From positions 1 to 34,840 of the forward strand of contig MGSU01000209.1 of NCBI GenBank assembly GCA_001799195.1: a DNA stretch of 34,840 nucleotides. Reading direction: 5' to 3'. Shown here piece after piece: positions 22,335 to 31,398 of the stretch. The stretch is from Deltaproteobacteria bacterium RIFOXYA12_FULL_61_11 (lineage in GTDB: Bacteria; Bdellovibrionota_F; JAHFAK01; YA12-FULL-61-11). Within the stretch, counting starts at the first letter, position 1, and each line of letters starts with the position of its first letter. Made by a program: the position numbers and the translations under genes. The notes beneath the pieces are model-generated. The model made no database searches, was not told where the DNA came from, and saw only the letters and a program-made list of their open reading frames with translations.

Positions 22335-24215
22335 CTACCTCCGCCGGAACGCCGGGATCAGGGACCAGAAGTACAGGCTCACCGCGATCGAAATCAGTCC
22401 CACCTCGGCGAGCATACTCTGATTGGGGAGCTCGAACGCAGGTTCGAAGGATCGCGGCAAGAGCGAGAAGGTCAAGACCAGCGAGAGCCCGAAGAGGCCC
22501 ATCAAGGGTCCGACCAAATGCCCGGAAATGACCTGGTAGTACCAGGGCAAGAGAAGGGAGAGTAATCGGACTCCCCTGTAGTAAGAGGTGTGGAACTGTT
22601 TGGTGCGCCTGTCGTTCTCGATCCGGAGGCGTTCCCGCACGGGCTTTTTGAGGATGATGATTTCGTAACACGATCGACACATCCGCTGGCCCTGGTGCAG
22701 CATGTCTTGGCCACCAGCGACCTTCCCACACCGGCCGCACAAGTACGGTACTATGGTGCCGAGCGAGGCTGCAACGAGGGCGAGCATCAACAATAGGGCA
22801 CATCCGGAGAGGATGACGAGATCTCGCGGCGATATCCGGGAGAGCATGGCCGGTAAGAGCCTCCAACTCGACGCCCTCCGATGCTTGGGGATGTTCTTCG
22901 TCGCGAGCAGTTTGTCCTGCATGGAGGCCAGGGGGTAGGGTAGGTCGAACAGCAACTTCTCGGGGAATTGGCGTACTTGTTTGGAATAGCGATCGGTGAC
23001 CTTCCAATGTTGCTGGGAGGCCTCTTTGAGGGCGCGTTCGACCTGTTCTTTGGAAGTGATGCTCTCTTTCTTAGAGGCCAATCGCGAGCGGTTGAAGTGC
23101 AAGGTTGCCAATACCTCTGGGTTCCGGCTCGATCGGGCGAGTTCATCGTAGAGGGCGGTGCCCTCGGCTTCGCGGCCGGTCCGGTAATAGATGTTGGCAA
23201 GGTTCAGCATGACCCTCTCGGATTGGTACTCCTGGGCGAGCAACTCTTTATAGAGGGCTTCTGCCTTGTCGAAGACGTGCAGTTTCAGAAGGGTATTGGC
23301 CTGGACGAAGGCAATCAGGGGATCGCCTCCGTGCTGCTGGAGCAGGAAGGCTTCGAGACTGTGTGGGTCGAGGTTGCCGGTATTGGCCCGCCAGGCAAGA
23401 TAATACTTTGAATCCCGGTAGTTGAAGAAAGTATCGATCTTCGCAAAGCTCAGCGGGAGGAGGGCGAAGATCAAGGTCAGACTCCCGAGGAAGATCTTTT
23501 CCTTGCGATCGGAATAACGGAACACAGCCACGGCGAGCAGGAGCAGCAGCCCCAGTAGTCCCGCATGGAGGGTCAACATCAGACAGAAACCGAGCGTCAG
23601 GAGCAAGGGGATGAGACGGTGGACCAGGTTGTTGGCCCCGCCGGTCAGATCGTTCAGGAGACAGGCCCGGTATTTGAGGGTCAAGGTCAGGATCAGTATG
23701 GTGAGGGTGGCGAGCAGGGCGAGGACGGAGCGGAGCAGGACATCGAAGATCCAGCCGAGGTGATCGAGAGTGGTATACGAGTAGAACATTCCTCGGGCGT
23801 AGAGAGCCATTGCATCGAAGATTCTGAAGTAACTGCTTCCGAGTAATAACCCTGAGGCGTTGTAATAGACCGCGGGTACTTCCGGAGCGAGTTCTAACGC
23901 TCGTTGGGCGATACTCAGCGCATAGTTGCGATCGCGGTCTCGCCATTCCCGGCTCTCGAGTATCAGGGCTGTCGCGTAATCGGGTAGGTTGGCAAGGTCG
24001 AAGAGTACTCGTTCGCGGTTGATCATTTCCAGACGATGATCCGCGAGCTTGAGTTGGTCGTTCTCCAGGAGATCCTTGCGGATCTGCCAATGGACCCCGA
24101 TGCGATAGAAGGGGTCTTCCTCGGCTCGCGCCGGAATGGTAAGGAGGGTCAGGAGGGTCGCGAGGAGCGTGGGCAGCCCGAGCAGAGCAACTCGTGGGCA
24201 GTAGTGCTTGAGCAT
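22335..24215 (-). CDS. TPR-containing membrane protein with zinc ribbon
   Basis: Predicted 626-aa membrane protein, not matched to a named family. It has a signal peptide (residues 1-31, ending IPARA), a TPR-like segment at about 95-135, a cluster of hydrophobic helices at about 155-260, a second TPR-like region at about 300-360 (VMLNLANIYYRTGREAEGTALY), a TM helix near 455-475 (LVILSGCALLLMLALVAASLG), a zinc ribbon with CGRCGK and CRSCYE, and two more C-terminal TM helices. GGAGG lies just upstream of the ATG. Such zinc-ribbon plus TPR membrane proteins may assemble envelope machinery, but the function is unknown. It is translationally linked to the downstream 239-aa gene. Confidence 0.75.
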   Translation of the reverse strand: MLKHYCPRVALLGLPTLLATLLTLLTIPARAEEDPFYRIGVHWQIRKDLLENDQLKLADHRLEMINRERVLFDLANLPDYATALILESREWRDRDRNYALSIAQRALELAPEVPAVYYNASGLLLGSSYFRIFDAMALYARGMFYSYTTLDHLGWIFDVLLRSVLALLATLTILILTLTLKYRACLLNDLTGGANNLVHRLIPLLLTLGFCLMLTLHAGLLGLLLLLAVAVFRYSDRKEKIFLGSLTLIFALLPLSFAKIDTFFNYRDSKYYLAWRANTGNLDPHSLEAFLLQQHGGDPLIAFVQANTLLKLHVFDKAEALYKELLAQEYQSERVMLNLANIYYRTGREAEGTALYDELARSSRNPEVLATLHFNRSRLASKKESITSKEQVERALKEASQQHWKVTDRYSKQVRQFPEKLLFDLPYPLASMQDKLLATKNIPKHRRASSWRLLPAMLSRISPRDLVILSGCALLLMLALVAASLGTIVPYLCGRCGKVAGGQDMLHQGQRMCRSCYEIIILKKPVRERLRIENDRRTKQFHTSYYRGVRLLSLLLPWYYQVISGHLVGPLMGLFGLSLVLTFSLLPRSFEPAFELPNQSMLAEVGLISIAVSLYFWSLIPAFRRR

Positions 24216-24329
24216 AGACCTCCTCCCGACCGCACTCGGTTCCGAAGATCGATCATCCTAGCCTACCCGAGGCCACGAGGGCAAGCGGCTCCTTTTCCCG
24301 GGTCGTACTATCCCCTGCGAAGGCACCGC

Positions 24330-24358
24330 TTGACAGCATCAGGTCATGGAGTTAGGCT
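24330..24358 (+). promoter_or_regulatory. Possible sigma70 promoter for the HAD/DUF115 pair
   Basis: TTGACA at 24330-24335 followed at 17 nt by TAGGCT (24353-24358), about 55 nt before the start codon at 24413. The -35 is consensus and the -10 matches only at three positions, so strength is uncertain. Confidence 0.4.
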
Positions 24359-24412
24359 TCATTATCGGCTCCGCGCCTCCGATGATGCACGGTGTCGATA
24401 AGGAGGAGTACC

Positions 24413-25438
24413 ATGCGTTGTTCTACCCCCTTGATCCTCGTCCTTCTTCTCGTGTTTCTTGCTCCGGTCCTTGCGGAGAATGCGAGGAGCCCCCTCATTC
24501 GCTTGCCCGAGAAAGAAGATATCGATGCCCACCTGATGGCGTATCACCAACGAGGAAATCCCGATCGCCAACGCGAGGTGCTCGATGGTTTTTTGACCAG
24601 GGTGCGAGAACTCAACCTTGCCCCGAATACAATCGAAGAGGGAAAGTCGCGCCGCAAGATCGTGCTGTTTGATCTGGATAACACCTTGTTCGACGTCGAT
24701 TTCAAGAATCTGGTTATCCTCTTCGAATATTGCGTCAATCTGCCCCAAGTCGAACGTGCTTGTACCCAGAAGCCCGAGCAGCCCGACTGTGCCTTGCTCC
24801 CCCAGAAGAAAGACTTCTGCGGTCGTGCGGCTCCCTTGCAGTTGCGACATATCGGCTATTCGCTGACCGAGACGCTGACGAACCTCAAGCTCTCTCTCGA
24901 TCCTCGATCCGCACTGTTCCTGGATCTCGATCAGCACTGCAATTTCTGGTTCTTCCAGGGCAAATACTGCGAATACGACAGGCCCTATCTGGGCGCTGCT
25001 GAGTTCGTAAGCGAGCTGCACGACAAGGCCGGCGCAACGGTCGTGTACCTGACCGGTCGGCGCAAGGTCTTCTTCTTTCACGCCACGAAGCAGGCGCTGG
25101 ACCACGGAGGCTTCCCGGTCCCGGCCATCGACTTCGAGGAATTCGACCCTCATGCCCTGGCAATGCCTGAGATGAAAAACAAATTCAGGGAACAACGGGT
25201 GTTCCTCATCATGAAGGGAGAGGCCGAGACCGGGGATCACAAGCTGACCAACCCCATGCTCGAGCGCATCCAAGCCGAAGGCGAGATTGTCGGAGGGTTC
25301 GAGAACGAACCCGAGATAGCCTCGACCTGGGCCAACACGTACCCTGACGGCCAATTCTTCCTGATCAAGACCAAGGCCCGGCACCCGAACGCCGAACTGG
25401 ATGCCCGGGTCCACCTCATCCACAGCTATCTCCGCTGA
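24413..25438 (+). CDS. Exported HAD-superfamily phosphatase-like protein
   Basis: Predicted 341-aa protein with a clear signal peptide (MRCSTPLILVLLLVFLAPVLA) and a HAD core: motif I FDLDNTLFDVD with D87 and D89, then VVYLTGRRKVFF as motif II. Lysine-rich and acidic segments follow (FLIMKGEAETGDHKLTNP, FENEPEIASTWANTYP), the latter a plausible motif III/IV region. Six or so cysteines lie between residues 105 and 200 (ACTQKPEQPDC, DFCGR, HCNFWFFQGKYC), consistent with disulfides outside the cytoplasm. Perfect ribosome binding site AAGGAGGAG before the ATG at 24413. Substrate unknown. It is followed after 5 nt by the DUF115 gene. Confidence 0.82.
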   Translation: MRCSTPLILVLLLVFLAPVLAENARSPLIRLPEKEDIDAHLMAYHQRGNPDRQREVLDGFLTRVRELNLAPNTIEEGKSRRKIVLFDLDNTLFDVDFKNLVILFEYCVNLPQVERACTQKPEQPDCALLPQKKDFCGRAAPLQLRHIGYSLTETLTNLKLSLDPRSALFLDLDQHCNFWFFQGKYCEYDRPYLGAAEFVSELHDKAGATVVYLTGRRKVFFFHATKQALDHGGFPVPAIDFEEFDPHALAMPEMKNKFREQRVFLIMKGEAETGDHKLTNPMLERIQAEGEIVGGFENEPEIASTWANTYPDGQFFLIKTKARHPNAELDARVHLIHSYLR

Positions 25439-25443
25439 CCTCA

Positions 25444-27216
25444 GTGCCACCGACCTACCTGCGCAAGAATCTTTCGAGATTGCGCGAGCGTGTTCCCGAG
25501 GTAGCCGCAGCGTGTCATGAACTGGACCGCACCCTCCGGCCTTTTCCGCAGGAGGAGTTGGCTGCCGATCTCGAAGATGCAGAGACCTACTTCGCCAGCA
25601 AGCCCTTCCTCAAGGTGCCGCGGTTATTGTTGTGTTTCGGCGTCGGCCGCGGTGCCAGGTTGCTCAGCCTCGCGGAACAGAGGCCGCCGGCAACGGTCGA
25701 GGTAGTGGTCATCGAGCGGAACTTGGCCCGTTTCACGAGGGTGTTGCAGAGTCACGATCTCACCCCGGTCCTCGGGGATCGTGCTTTCACGTGGTTCGTC
25801 GGCCTGCCGCGGGAACACGCACGTCGGGAACTCCTCGCCTTTTTCGGTTCCCGGGACCGTTATGTGTTCCTCGAGAGCTTCGAGACCGTGACCGAACTTG
25901 CCAGTATCGAGGAGGATGGAGTGTATTACCTCGGACTCTCCCAATCGATCGAGGAGTTGGTCCGTGGGTACGACCGCGCCATCGGCAACAGCCCGGGAGA
26001 TACCTTCCTCGGTTTTTCCAATGTGTTGACCAATGCCCGGACCATTCTCGAACGCGGCAGCATCGCTCATCTGGCCGGTCGCTATAGGGGGGTCCCGGGG
26101 GTGGTCGTCTCCTCCGGTCCCTCGCTCGATGCATCGCTGGAGCACGTGGCGGGACTTCGCGGCAAGGCCGTGATCGCGGCAGCAGACAGCGCAGTGAATC
26201 GAGTGCGTTCTGCTGGTCTCGAACCCCACCTCGTCACCATCGTCGAACGGGACGAGGCTCAAGCCGAGGTTTTCCGCTCACTCGAAGATGCCGGCGGCAT
26301 GCTGTTGGTGGCGAGCACCCTCGTCCATCCCGCGAGTCTTGCGAGGTGGCCGGGACGATGCTGCTTCGTGCAGCGCGAGGAGCCCTTGACCCGCTGGTTC
26401 TCCTTCCCGACCGTGCAGTTGCGGCTCGGCCCCTCCTGTGGCAATGCTTCCTTCGCCCTGTTGCACTATCTTGGTTGTGACCCCATCCTCCTGTTGGGGC
26501 AAGACCTCGCCTTCGATCGTAGTGGCCAGAGGTCGCATTTCCAGCATTGCACGTCGTTGGGGATGATCGAACCGGCCGAACAGCTCAAGAGGGCCTGGCC
26601 CTGTGCCCCGGTCGAGGGTAATGATGGTCGCCCCATCGAGACCACGGCGTTCTGGGACTACTTCCGCTTCGTCCTCGAACAGCAGATCGAGGCCTCGGGC
26701 TGTGAGGTGTACAATGTCCTTCCCGCAACCAGCGGTGCGCGCATTCGAGGCGCCCGTAGAACCGATTCACTGGTTCCCCTGCTGCCCGGACTACCGCTAC
26801 GACCGGGCCTGGACCTCGCCTTGCCAGTACATGAACCCGAGTTCCGGTGCGACGAGGTGTTCCGACGCTTCCAGACGCAATGCATAGATGCCGCGGATCA
26901 GTTCGTGGATTTCCTCGATCGGCTCGAGGAGGTTTCCGCCCTGCTGCCGAGCGTTGCGACTCTGGAGGGGTTCCAACGCTGGTGCGAGCTCGTGGAGCGG
27001 GAACTCAAGACCCGGGCGATCTATGTGGGGTTGCTGTTTCCCCTCGGCTCACCGTTCTTCCTCCGTAATCTGATCCACTTCTTCAAGTGGGACGAACGGT
27101 ACCACGGACAGGAGAATACCCTCCGAGAGCGACGGAGGTTGCTCTCGGAGTGGTGCGAGGTGGCAGGTCTCTGGGCTGGACGAATGGAAGAACGTCTGCG
27201 ACGAGGACCATGTTGA
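25444..27216 (+). CDS. DUF115 / Maf-like protein (motility accessory factor family)
   Basis: Predicted 590-aa cytosolic protein. The central region carries the DUF115 signature VVVSSGPSLDASLEHV, AVIAAADSAVNRVRSAGLEP, GPSCGNASFALLHYLG and LLGQDLAF, as in the Maf flagellin glycosylation factors and MptE-type enzymes. Maf proteins transfer nonulosonic acids to flagellin; no flagellar or sialic-acid gene is in this window, so the target is unknown. The N-terminal 200 residues look like the Maf N-domain and the C-terminus is helical. The start is a GTG at 25444 without a good ribosome binding site, five nt after the HAD gene, suggesting coupling. Confidence 0.8.
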   Translation: MPPTYLRKNLSRLRERVPEVAAACHELDRTLRPFPQEELAADLEDAETYFASKPFLKVPRLLLCFGVGRGARLLSLAEQRPPATVEVVVIERNLARFTRVLQSHDLTPVLGDRAFTWFVGLPREHARRELLAFFGSRDRYVFLESFETVTELASIEEDGVYYLGLSQSIEELVRGYDRAIGNSPGDTFLGFSNVLTNARTILERGSIAHLAGRYRGVPGVVVSSGPSLDASLEHVAGLRGKAVIAAADSAVNRVRSAGLEPHLVTIVERDEAQAEVFRSLEDAGGMLLVASTLVHPASLARWPGRCCFVQREEPLTRWFSFPTVQLRLGPSCGNASFALLHYLGCDPILLLGQDLAFDRSGQRSHFQHCTSLGMIEPAEQLKRAWPCAPVEGNDGRPIETTAFWDYFRFVLEQQIEASGCEVYNVLPATSGARIRGARRTDSLVPLLPGLPLRPGLDLALPVHEPEFRCDEVFRRFQTQCIDAADQFVDFLDRLEEVSALLPSVATLEGFQRWCELVERELKTRAIYVGLLFPLGSPFFLRNLIHFFKWDERYHGQENTLRERRRLLSEWCEVAGLWAGRMEERLRRGPC

Positions 27217-27230
27217 AGGGAACGTGCAAG

Positions 27231-27269
27231 GAAAAAAGAAAAGGTCCGTGGCGAGGGGCCACGGACCTT
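27231..27269 (-). terminator. Rho-independent terminator of the tRNA cluster
   Basis: Perfect 12-bp stem (AAGGTCCGTGGC / GCCACGGACCTT, 27241-27269) with a 5-nt loop. On the minus strand it is followed by TTCTTTTTTCC. It lies just after tRNA-Asp, so it ends the minus-strand tRNA transcript, and perhaps the long operon before it. Confidence 0.88.
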
Positions 27270-27276
27270 CTAGTGA

Positions 27277-27350
<74 letters not shown>

Positions 27351-27413
27351 GTGTATCGGCAACCGACCTTGCGGTCGGCGACCTCTCCGAACCCTCGTCC
27401 TATCTCCCCACCA

Positions 27414-27486
27414 TGGGTTGTATAGGACTCGAACCTACAACCTCCGGCGTGTAAGGCCGATGCTCTAACCATTGAGCTAACAACCC
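27414..27486 (-). tRNA. tRNA-Val(TAC)
   Basis: Minus strand: acceptor GGGTTGT perfectly paired with ACAACCC, discriminator A, D arm TAGCTCAATGGTTAGAGC, anticodon loop CTTACAC (anticodon TAC), and T arm TAGGTTCGAGTCCTA. It lies 63 nt upstream of tRNA-Asp and 41 nt downstream of the MurU-like gene, with no terminator visible between, so all three may share a transcript. A small CCGACC/GGTCGG hairpin sits between the two tRNAs. Confidence 0.95.
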
Positions 27487-27527
27487 GCGACACCGTTTTC
27501 CAGGGTACCTCGGGCCGTGCTGGCAAG

Positions 27528-28484
27528 TCAAGCATGAAAATTCGAGGTGGGGAACCAACCGTGAGGACAGAGTACCCCGTCGCGGTATTCGGCAGGATGG
27601 ACTACGGTATGGTCGAGGACCAGGACGCGTTCGAACAGCGCAGGGCCGCAGAAACGCACCCCACGACCGATGATGCAGTCCTGGAGAGAGACTCCGAGAG
27701 GAAGCTCGGTTGGGTGGACCACGAGAGCGTGCTGTCGTGCATCGTGCGCAGCTCGAGTCGCAGGAGGCAGGAAACGCCCCTTCTGTAGGAGTTCCAGGTT
27801 GAGGCGGAACCAACGGGAGGCTGTGCCGAGATCGAACCAGTGGTCTTCGGGCAGGACGTGGGCGTGGATGGAGAGTTCTTCGAAATGGGGTAGGTAGAAG
27901 TCACGGACGATACAACTCGGTCCAGGGGGAAGAGCGTCGAGCACCGAGGCTTCGAGCAGGTGGATGCCGGTGAACATGAAGGGCTCGCCGTCCGGGATGC
28001 CGTGCCCGAGGAAACCGACCACCCTGTGGCCGGAGTCCAGACGAAGGGTCCCGTAGCATTGCATCTGCGGATCTTTACGCACGACTAGGGTTATGGCGGC
28101 CCCGCTCGCCAGGTGCTCTCGTTCCAGCAGGGGGAGGTCGAGTTCGAAGAGGATGTCTCCGTTGACGAGCAGAAAGGTCTCTCCGGCCAGCAGGGCCGAG
28201 GCATTGCGCAGTCCTCCGCCGGTGCCCAGGATGTGCTCTTCGTAAAGATAGCGAAGGGTGAGGCCGAGGTCGCGCCCATCCCCGAGGAAGTCCCGGATTT
28301 GTTGCCCCTGGTGATGGAGGTTGAGGACAACACGTTCCACACCCTGGTCGCGTAAGGTCACGATGATGCGCTCGAGCATGGCCAGACCCACAACGGGGAG
28401 GGCGGGTTTGGCATAGTAGGTGTCGAACGGTGCCATCCGGGTTCCGAAACCGGCTGTGAGGATCATGGCCGAACGCACGCTCAT
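27528..28484 (-). CDS. murU: Nucleotidyltransferase, MurU-like
   Basis: Predicted 318-aa sugar-phosphate nucleotidyltransferase. The N-terminus has the signature AMILTAGFGTRMAPFDTYYAKPALPVVG (residues of about 6-33), and ILGTGGGLRNASALL plus LVNGDILFELD give the nucleotide and metal sites. The C-terminal part (LPLGVSLQDCIIGRGVRF) looks like a short left-handed beta-helix, which gives a longer protein than the roughly 220-aa MurU of pseudomonads. With the kinase gene upstream (four-base ATGA overlap) it would convert MurNAc-1-phosphate to UDP-MurNAc in the peptidoglycan recycling route. The symbol is by context; a related sugar-nucleotide activity is possible. Confidence 0.82.
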   Translation of the reverse strand: MSVRSAMILTAGFGTRMAPFDTYYAKPALPVVGLAMLERIIVTLRDQGVERVVLNLHHQGQQIRDFLGDGRDLGLTLRYLYEEHILGTGGGLRNASALLAGETFLLVNGDILFELDLPLLEREHLASGAAITLVVRKDPQMQCYGTLRLDSGHRVVGFLGHGIPDGEPFMFTGIHLLEASVLDALPPGPSCIVRDFYLPHFEELSIHAHVLPEDHWFDLGTASRWFRLNLELLQKGRFLPPATRAAHDARQHALVVHPTELPLGVSLQDCIIGRGVRFCGPALFERVLVLDHTVVHPAEYRDGVLCPHGWFPTSNFHA

Positions 28485-29506
28485 ATCCGGCGATACTCCT
28501 CGCAGTGGGCCGTCAGGACGCGATCGAGCTCGTTGTAGAATCGAGCGAAGCGCTTGATCTGGCGGATGGTGGTGGGAATGTAGCGCAGGTAGGCATCGTT
28601 ACCGCGTTCGAGGCTGAAAAAGCGGAAACGACCCCAGGCCTTGAGGTTGCGTTGCAACGCGGTCAGATGGAAATCCTCGACGAAGCGCGCCAGGGACCAA
28701 GAGGGGATGACCGGCAGGATGGTGCGCTCATGGAATTCGACCACGAGCTCGTCGACCAGCGCTTCTTCGAGCAACAGATAGCTGTCGCGGAGCAGCGAAG
28801 CCAGATCATAGGTTGATGGTCCCAGGAGTGCGTCTTGGAAATCGATCACGTGCAGTTCGTCACGGTATACCATGAGGTTCCGGCAATGGTAGTCGCGGTG
28901 GGTGAAGGTCGTGGGCAGCTTGGCAAGGCGTGGGGCAAGAGAGAGGAGTTCGAGGGCCAATCCTTGCGGGGTATGCTCTGGGAAAGAATGACCGAGACCA
29001 TACTGCAGGAAATGCTCGAGTTCCCAGTGCAGCAGGGCCTCGGTGTAACGAGGCCCTGCGAGGGCGCGGAGCCCGGACGTAGCTGATCGTTGCATCCGGT
29101 CGAGGTTCCCGAGGGCCTTGCGGTACCAGTGTCCTGCGGAAGATGGCTCCGCTTCGAGTCGATCGAGCAGGAGATCATCGCCGAGGTCGGAGAGCAAGAG
29201 CCAGCGGCCGGGGAGATCCTGAGCGACGATTTCGAGCGTCGGGACCTCGCAGGAGGCCAGCAGGTCGCGAACGGCGAGGAAGGCTTGTTCACCGGTCAGA
29301 GCGCGGACTTGGCCTGCCAGGAAACCCTCGCTGGCCGGCCGGTGTTCCGGGAGGCGCATCAAGACAGCGGAGGTTGCCCCGAGCCTCAGCCGGAAGTAGC
29401 TCCTCGTGGAGGCATCTCCGGCCAAGGGTTGGACCATGCAATGCTTGCGAAGGGTAGCGGGATCGCCGCCGTTGGTCTTGACCAGAGACAGGAGTTCCGC
29501 CTTCAT
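28481..29506 (-). CDS. amgK: Sugar kinase of the aminoglycoside phosphotransferase fold (AmgK-like)
   Basis: Predicted 341-aa cytosolic kinase. GDASTRSYFRLRL is the N-terminal nucleotide-loop strand; the catalytic loop is THRDYHCRNLM and the metal motif VIDFQDALLGPSTYDLASLL, both typical of APH-fold kinases such as AmgK. AmgK phosphorylates MurNAc (and GlcNAc) at the anomeric position to feed MurU. Pairing with a MurU-like gene through an ATGA overlap strongly supports that role here. It overlaps the upstream lipoprotein gene by four bases as well. Confidence 0.87.
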   Translation of the reverse strand: MKAELLSLVKTNGGDPATLRKHCMVQPLAGDASTRSYFRLRLGATSAVLMRLPEHRPASEGFLAGQVRALTGEQAFLAVRDLLASCEVPTLEIVAQDLPGRWLLLSDLGDDLLLDRLEAEPSSAGHWYRKALGNLDRMQRSATSGLRALAGPRYTEALLHWELEHFLQYGLGHSFPEHTPQGLALELLSLAPRLAKLPTTFTHRDYHCRNLMVYRDELHVIDFQDALLGPSTYDLASLLRDSYLLLEEALVDELVVEFHERTILPVIPSWSLARFVEDFHLTALQRNLKAWGRFRFFSLERGNDAYLRYIPTTIRQIKRFARFYNELDRVLTAHCEEYRRI

Positions 29507-31398
29507 CGGGGTTGGTCCTCGGTGGGGGCCTGCTGGGGGACGATCTCGCGCAGACGGGTTTCGTCGAGCGTATAGAGTTGGATCGAACGAATGATCCCAT
29601 GCTCCGGGGTGATGGTGAGACGTCCGGTCACCCCCTCGTGATCTTTGACCGAGAGCAGGGCCTGGTACAGGGAATGCCGGTCTTTGATTCCGGTCTGGCG
29701 CAGGAGTTCATAGACGATGGCGAAGGCATCGTAGGACAGGGCCGCGATTAGTCCGGGGGGGTCTTTGTAGTGGAGCTCGTACTCTGCGGCGAACTCACGT
29801 TGGCGGGGATTGTCCTCGGTCGGGGCGAAGGCATCGGTGAAGAGGAGCCCCTGTTGATACTCCGGCGCGAGCCTCGAGGCCAGTTCGGGGCTGTTCCAGG
29901 CATTAGTGCCGAGGATCTGGATGCCGACGATGTCCAGATAATAGAGGACCGGTATCACCAGACTGGCACCGACGAGGCTGTCCGGTAAGAAGAGAGCCTG
30001 GAAGTCGATCCGCGGGCGGAGGATCGGGTCATGGGCACCGATCAAACGGCGCAAACTCTGTTTGAATTCCTTCGAATTGGTCGTATAGCTCTCCACGGCC
30101 GTGATCCGGCCGCCCTGGGCAAGCACCTCGTCCCAGAAGACCTGCATGAATTCGTTGCCGTAGCGGTGGTCCGGATAGAGAATGGCGAACTCTTCGATCC
30201 CGAGCGCCTCCCGGCAGTGTGCGACCAAACGGCGGGCTTGCAGGGCTTTGCTGACCCCGTTGTGGAAAATGTAGGTGCCGAGGTTTTCTCCCGGCGGTTC
30301 CTGGCTGAGGGTGAAGATCGGGGTGTGCCGTTGAGAGGCGAGCCGGCCGACGGTATCGGCGACGGCGCTGCGAAGGGGCCCGATGAGCGCGATAACACGA
30401 TGTTTATCCAGTAGTTCAAGGGCCGCGGTCGTGCCTTGGTCTTCTTCTCCTCGGGTGTCTCGGATGAGCAGGCGGTACAGAGGTTGTTGGCGATCCTGAG
30501 GAGAGAAAAAGGAAAAGGCCATGAGGATCCCCTTGAGCGCTTCTTGGCCGTAGGAGGCGAAGCGGCCGGAGAGGGGGAGGAGAACGCCGATGGTAAGAGG
30601 GTCGACCTGTTCGAGGGTTTCGAGTTGTTGCCGGAGTTCCTGCATAGCCTTGTGGCGGGAGCCTCCGGGGTAGCGCTCGGTATAGCTCGCCAGCAGTTGC
30701 TTGCAACGGTCGTAGGCTTGGGTGTTCCAGGCGCGCTTGACCAGCGTGGCCGTGGCCTCTTCCGCTACGGCAGTGTCCCCTTCCCGGGAGAGGGATTGGA
30801 GTTGGGCGTCACTCAGACCTTCGAGAAGCATGTCGAGTTCTCGGCGTAGGCTCTCGGCCTCCTGTTCGGTGGGCTGGAGAGCCAGGAGATTGGCGCCGGC
30901 CTCGAGTTGGGCGAGGGGGTCTTTGCGTTGTCGGGCGATCTCCATGGTCATGAGCGAGACCTCTCGACGATGCTGCCGGGGAAGTTCCTCGTCGAGCTGT
31001 GCCAGCACTTCCTCGGCTCGGTCGGGAGAACGTTCCCGCAGGAACAAGGCTGCTCGTTGCATGAGGGCTTTCGTGCGCAGGGGACTTTCGGAAAAGACCC
31101 GGGCTACGAGATCCAGGTAATGGTGCGCCGCCGGGATTTCTTCGCGACGCACGTGGATGAGTGCGATGCTGAGGTAGGCGTGATCGCTTCGCGGAGCTTG
31201 GGGATTGGCCGTGGTGGCCTTGATAAAACATTCGAGGACCTCGGCATCGCCGGCGCCGTCCCATTGGAGTTTCTCGCACGGACCGAAAGGCGTGGTGCTC
31301 GGATCGACCTCGACCTGTTCCTTCGAGGAAACCGGGGTGCAACCCACGAAGAGCAGGGCCACGAGGCCGAGGAGGTCAGGGACGGATCGCCTGCTCAT
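29503..31398 (-). CDS. LpoA-like lipoprotein with periplasmic binding fold
   Basis: Predicted 631-aa lipoprotein. The signal sequence ends in LLFVGC with C20 lipidated. Residues of about 55-250 are helical and TPR-like; the remainder is a type I periplasmic-binding fold (LTIGVLLPLSGRFASYGQEALKG, VIALIGPLRSAVADTV, AILYPDHRYGNEFM). This two-part build is that of LpoA/LppC, an outer-membrane activator of penicillin-binding protein 1A, though a branched-chain amino acid binding-type role is possible. The 23-nt overlap with the DnaJ-like gene and the neighbouring MurNAc recycling genes link it to cell-wall metabolism. Confidence 0.82.
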   Translation of the reverse strand: MSRRSVPDLLGLVALLFVGCTPVSSKEQVEVDPSTTPFGPCEKLQWDGAGDAEVLECFIKATTANPQAPRSDHAYLSIALIHVRREEIPAAHHYLDLVARVFSESPLRTKALMQRAALFLRERSPDRAEEVLAQLDEELPRQHRREVSLMTMEIARQRKDPLAQLEAGANLLALQPTEQEAESLRRELDMLLEGLSDAQLQSLSREGDTAVAEEATATLVKRAWNTQAYDRCKQLLASYTERYPGGSRHKAMQELRQQLETLEQVDPLTIGVLLPLSGRFASYGQEALKGILMAFSFFSPQDRQQPLYRLLIRDTRGEEDQGTTAALELLDKHRVIALIGPLRSAVADTVGRLASQRHTPIFTLSQEPPGENLGTYIFHNGVSKALQARRLVAHCREALGIEEFAILYPDHRYGNEFMQVFWDEVLAQGGRITAVESYTTNSKEFKQSLRRLIGAHDPILRPRIDFQALFLPDSLVGASLVIPVLYYLDIVGIQILGTNAWNSPELASRLAPEYQQGLLFTDAFAPTEDNPRQREFAAEYELHYKDPPGLIAALSYDAFAIVYELLRQTGIKDRHSLYQALLSVKDHEGVTGRLTITPEHGIIRSIQLYTLDETRLREIVPQQAPTEDQPR

